Part shown: in pieces, positions 62,034-64,000 of the stretch
How the letters are laid out: each line of letters begins with the position of its first letter
How positions within the stretch are numbered: the first letter of the stretch is position 1
NCBI RefSeq assembly: GCF_002294985.1
Contig: NZ_NSGE01000005.1
Span: 387,001 to 451,000 of the forward strand
Direction: 5' to 3'
Length of the DNA stretch: 64,000 nucleotides
Source: Mesorhizobium sp. WSM3862
GTDB lineage: Bacteria; Pseudomonadota; Alphaproteobacteria; Rhizobiales; Rhizobiaceae
Translations under genes and position numbers: made by a program
The notes under the pieces: generated by a model
What the model was told of the DNA's origin: nothing
What the model saw: the letters and a program-made list of their open reading frames with translations, nothing else
The model's database searches: none

Positions 62034-63758
62034 TTGGCACTTGCTGCCGGCAGCACGACGCGTCTTTGGACGCTTGTCGCGAGGGAGTTCTGGCGCAAAA
62101 CGCGCCGGCGCCTTCGTGCCGGTCCTATCTATCGCTGGCGTTATTCCGGCCGCACGCCCGAGCGCGTCCTCATCGCGCCGCCGGATCTGAGGCTCGCCGA
62201 CCCGCAGATCGCGCTCGAAATCTACTATGGCCGCTATCCGCTGTCCGGCCACATGGTCGAGACCGGCGGCAAATCGCCTTTCCAGATCAATGTGCCCAAT
62301 CGCGGCTGGCAAAAGTCGCTGCACGGCTTCCGCTGGCTGCGCCATATGCGCGCCGCAGGCACCGAGCTCGCCGCCGCCAATGCTCGCGCCCTGGTCTCGG
62401 ACTGGATCGTCATGCACGGCAACCAGATATCGGGCGTCGCCTGGGAGCCTGGCACGACAGCCAAGCGGGTGATTGCCTGGCTGCAGCATTCCTCGGTCGT
62501 GCTGCAAGGCGCCGAATTCCCGTTCTACCGCGCCTTCCTCAAATCGCTCGCCATGCAGATCCGCTATCTCAGATCGATGGCGCGCGAGATGCCGGACGGC
62601 AAGGACAGGCTGCGCGCTCGCATCGCGCTCGCCTTCTCCACCCTGTCGCTACCCGCGCCGGCCTCGGCGCTGCGCGCCGCCACGCGCAACCTGGCCGAGG
62701 AGCTCGACCACCAGATCCTGCCGGACGGCGGTCACATCTCGCGCAACCCGATGACGGTGCTGGAATTGCTGGCCGACCTTCTGCCGTTGCGCCAGACCTA
62801 TGCCAACCAGGCCGAGGCGCCGCCGCCGGCGCTGATCAACGCCATCGACCGCATGCTGCCGGCGCTGCGCTTCTTCCGCCACCAGGACGGCAGCCTTGCC
62901 CGCTTCAACGGCATGGGCGCCACCATCCACGATCGCATCGCCACCATCCTGCGTCATGACGACACGGTCGGCGCGCCGCTGCTGCACGCGCCCCATTCCG
63001 GCTATGAGCGCCTGTCGATGGGCGGCGTCACGGTGATCGCCGACACCGGCCTGCCGCCGCCTGTCGACATCTCCAACGCGGCGCATGCCGGCTGCCTCGC
63101 CTTCGAGCTTTCTTCCGGGCGCCAGCATTTCATCGTCAACGCAGGCATCGATACCTATGGCGCCGCCGAATTCCGGCCGCTCGCCCGCGCCACCGCCGCG
63201 CATTCGACAGCCACCGTCAACGACACGTCCTCGGCGCGCTTCAGTCACTCGTTGCGGGTCAGCGACCTGCTCGGCTCGCCGCTGATCGGCGGCCCGCAGC
63301 ACGTGCCCTGCAAGCGCATCGACCAGAAGGGTGTGCAGGGCTTTGTCGCGCGCCACGACGGCTATGCCGCGCGCTTCGGCTTGCTGCACGAGCGGGAGGT
63401 GAAGCTGGCGGAGAACGGCAATGTGCTGACCGGCCGCGACCGCTTCCTTCGCCCCGGAGGTGCGGCGATCCGCAACAATGGCCGCGATTTCGTCACCGTG
63501 CGCTTCCATATCCATCCCGACATCGGCCTGCTGCACGACGAGCAGGGCCGCCTGACCCTGGCGGCCTCCCAGGGCGACACCTGGGTGTTCACTTGTGCCG
63601 AAGTGGCGCCGGAAATCGAGGAATCGATCTATTTCGCCGGGCTCGGCGGACCGCGCCGCAGCCGGCAGATCGTGCTTGCCTTCAAGGCCTCGGAGATCGC
63701 CGAGGTGCACTGGCAGCTGACGCGCGCCGCCGTCGCCGGCTATCCCGAGAACAACTGA
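62034..63758 (+). CDS. Heparinase II/III family protein
   Basis: A 574-residue protein with the bacterial heparinase II/III two-domain design. The alpha/alpha toroid (residues about 70-330) includes SPFQINVPNRGWQKSLHGFRWLRH and NLAEELDHQILPDGGHISRNP. The beta-sandwich (about 350-570) contains HSGYERLSMGGVTVIADTG and CLAFELSSGRQHFIVNAGID, typical of the family. It probably cleaves or binds an acidic polysaccharide; the substrate is unknown. No signal peptide is visible, consistent with the cytosolic group found in rhizobia. The start is TTG at 62034 with AGGAGGGG upstream. Confidence 0.88.
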   Translation: MALAAGSTTRLWTLVAREFWRKTRRRLRAGPIYRWRYSGRTPERVLIAPPDLRLADPQIALEIYYGRYPLSGHMVETGGKSPFQINVPNRGWQKSLHGFRWLRHMRAAGTELAAANARALVSDWIVMHGNQISGVAWEPGTTAKRVIAWLQHSSVVLQGAEFPFYRAFLKSLAMQIRYLRSMAREMPDGKDRLRARIALAFSTLSLPAPASALRAATRNLAEELDHQILPDGGHISRNPMTVLELLADLLPLRQTYANQAEAPPPALINAIDRMLPALRFFRHQDGSLARFNGMGATIHDRIATILRHDDTVGAPLLHAPHSGYERLSMGGVTVIADTGLPPPVDISNAAHAGCLAFELSSGRQHFIVNAGIDTYGAAEFRPLARATAAHSTATVNDTSSARFSHSLRVSDLLGSPLIGGPQHVPCKRIDQKGVQGFVARHDGYAARFGLLHEREVKLAENGNVLTGRDRFLRPGGAAIRNNGRDFVTVRFHIHPDIGLLHDEQGRLTLAASQGDTWVFTCAEVAPEIEESIYFAGLGGPRRSRQIVLAFKASEIAEVHWQLTRAAVAGYPENN

Positions 63759-63854
63759 TTCGCGGCCAAGGAACCCGAGTTGCGCGCTTGATTTCCGAGC
63801 CTCATATGCTACGGCCCGCGAACGTTCCCAACCAGCCTTGAAAGGCCGCCAGCC

Positions 63855-64000
63855 ATGGCCGTCCCTGCCAAGAACATTCCGGCGCCCGAACTCGTTCCGA
63901 TTCGCCGCGCGCTGCTTTCCGTTTTCGACAAGACCGGTTTGATCGACTTTGCCAAAGCCCTTGCCGCCGCCGGCGTCGAGCTGGTCTCCACCGGCGGCAC
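63855..64000 (+). CDS. purH: Bifunctional purine biosynthesis protein PurH (5' end only)
   Basis: The window ends 48 codons into the gene. [21 protein letters not shown] and [13 protein letters not shown] are the diagnostic N-terminal IMP cyclohydrolase domain of PurH (AICAR formyltransferase/IMP cyclohydrolase), the last two steps of purine synthesis. It follows the heparinase-like gene by 96 bp. Confidence 0.95.
   Translation, partial: MAVPAKNIPAPELVPIRRALLSVFDKTGLIDFAKALAAAGVELVSTGG

Overview
This window looks like chromosomal DNA from a GC-rich alphaproteobacterium of the Hyphomicrobiales (Rhizobiales), most likely Mesorhizobium or a close relative. The evidence is gene content and gene order: rplU with a long Ala/Lys/Glu-rich tail, rpmA-GNAT-obgE-proB-proA-nadD followed by rsfS-rlmH-envC-ctpA-deacetylase-rppH, an F1-only atpHAGDC operon with no F0 genes, a Usg-family protein, and the block DUF1674 / htpX-rsmB-heparinase-purH. 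No phage, transposase, plasmid or CRISPR signature was seen. The genus is inferred from remembered synteny, not from a search.

Layout. 1-6.6 kb: a PLD-family lipoprotein, then a minus-strand D-alanine block (alr, two Rnk/GreA-type proteins, dadA) and rppH. 6.6-11.9 kb: envelope and ribosome-maturation genes (deacetylase, ctpA, envC, rlmH, rsfS). 12-18.6 kb: mscS, an MFS exporter, nadD, proA, proB, obgE. 18.7-22 kb: an EEP-family hydrolase, an acetyltransferase, rpmA, rplU, tRNA-Ser(CGA). 22-31 kb: accessory genes (SAM methyltransferase, AraC regulator, SDR, DUF2147, two sulfotransferases of which one is frameshifted, a beta-propeller protein), plus recQ. 31-36.4 kb: a decayed hexuronate catabolic locus. 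36.6-41.9 kb: atpCDGAH. 42-50 kb: racemase, priA, fsa, lptE, leuS, yggS. 50-59 kb: usg, acs, a MOSC protein, a frameshifted cyclopropane synthase, a candidate small RNA/leader, a TadG/VWA protein, a transglutaminase-like protein, a frameshifted HAD phosphatase. 59-64 kb: DUF1674, htpX, rsmB, heparinase-like, and the start of purH.

The most unusual region is 31.1-36.4 kb. uxaC and a fructuronate-reductase-like gene are intact and diverge from a promoter carrying a near-perfect 12-bp inverted repeat. Their partners are wrecked. Only the tail of a TRAP permease remains, fused to the end of uxaC. A FadR/FCD-type GntR regulator is cut into three blocks in scrambled order, with the ligand-binding block inverted. 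kduI survives as a short tail and kduD has lost its start. The three regulator blocks together still code for a full-length protein of about 259 residues, so the scrambling looks clean. The alternative is an assembly error.

Three other genes (a sulfotransferase, a cyclopropane-fatty-acyl synthase and a HAD phosphatase) each carry one 1-2 base deletion and are otherwise intact. This could be real decay or imperfect sequence polishing. All calls come from reading the sequence; family names are recognised from motifs and no database was searched.
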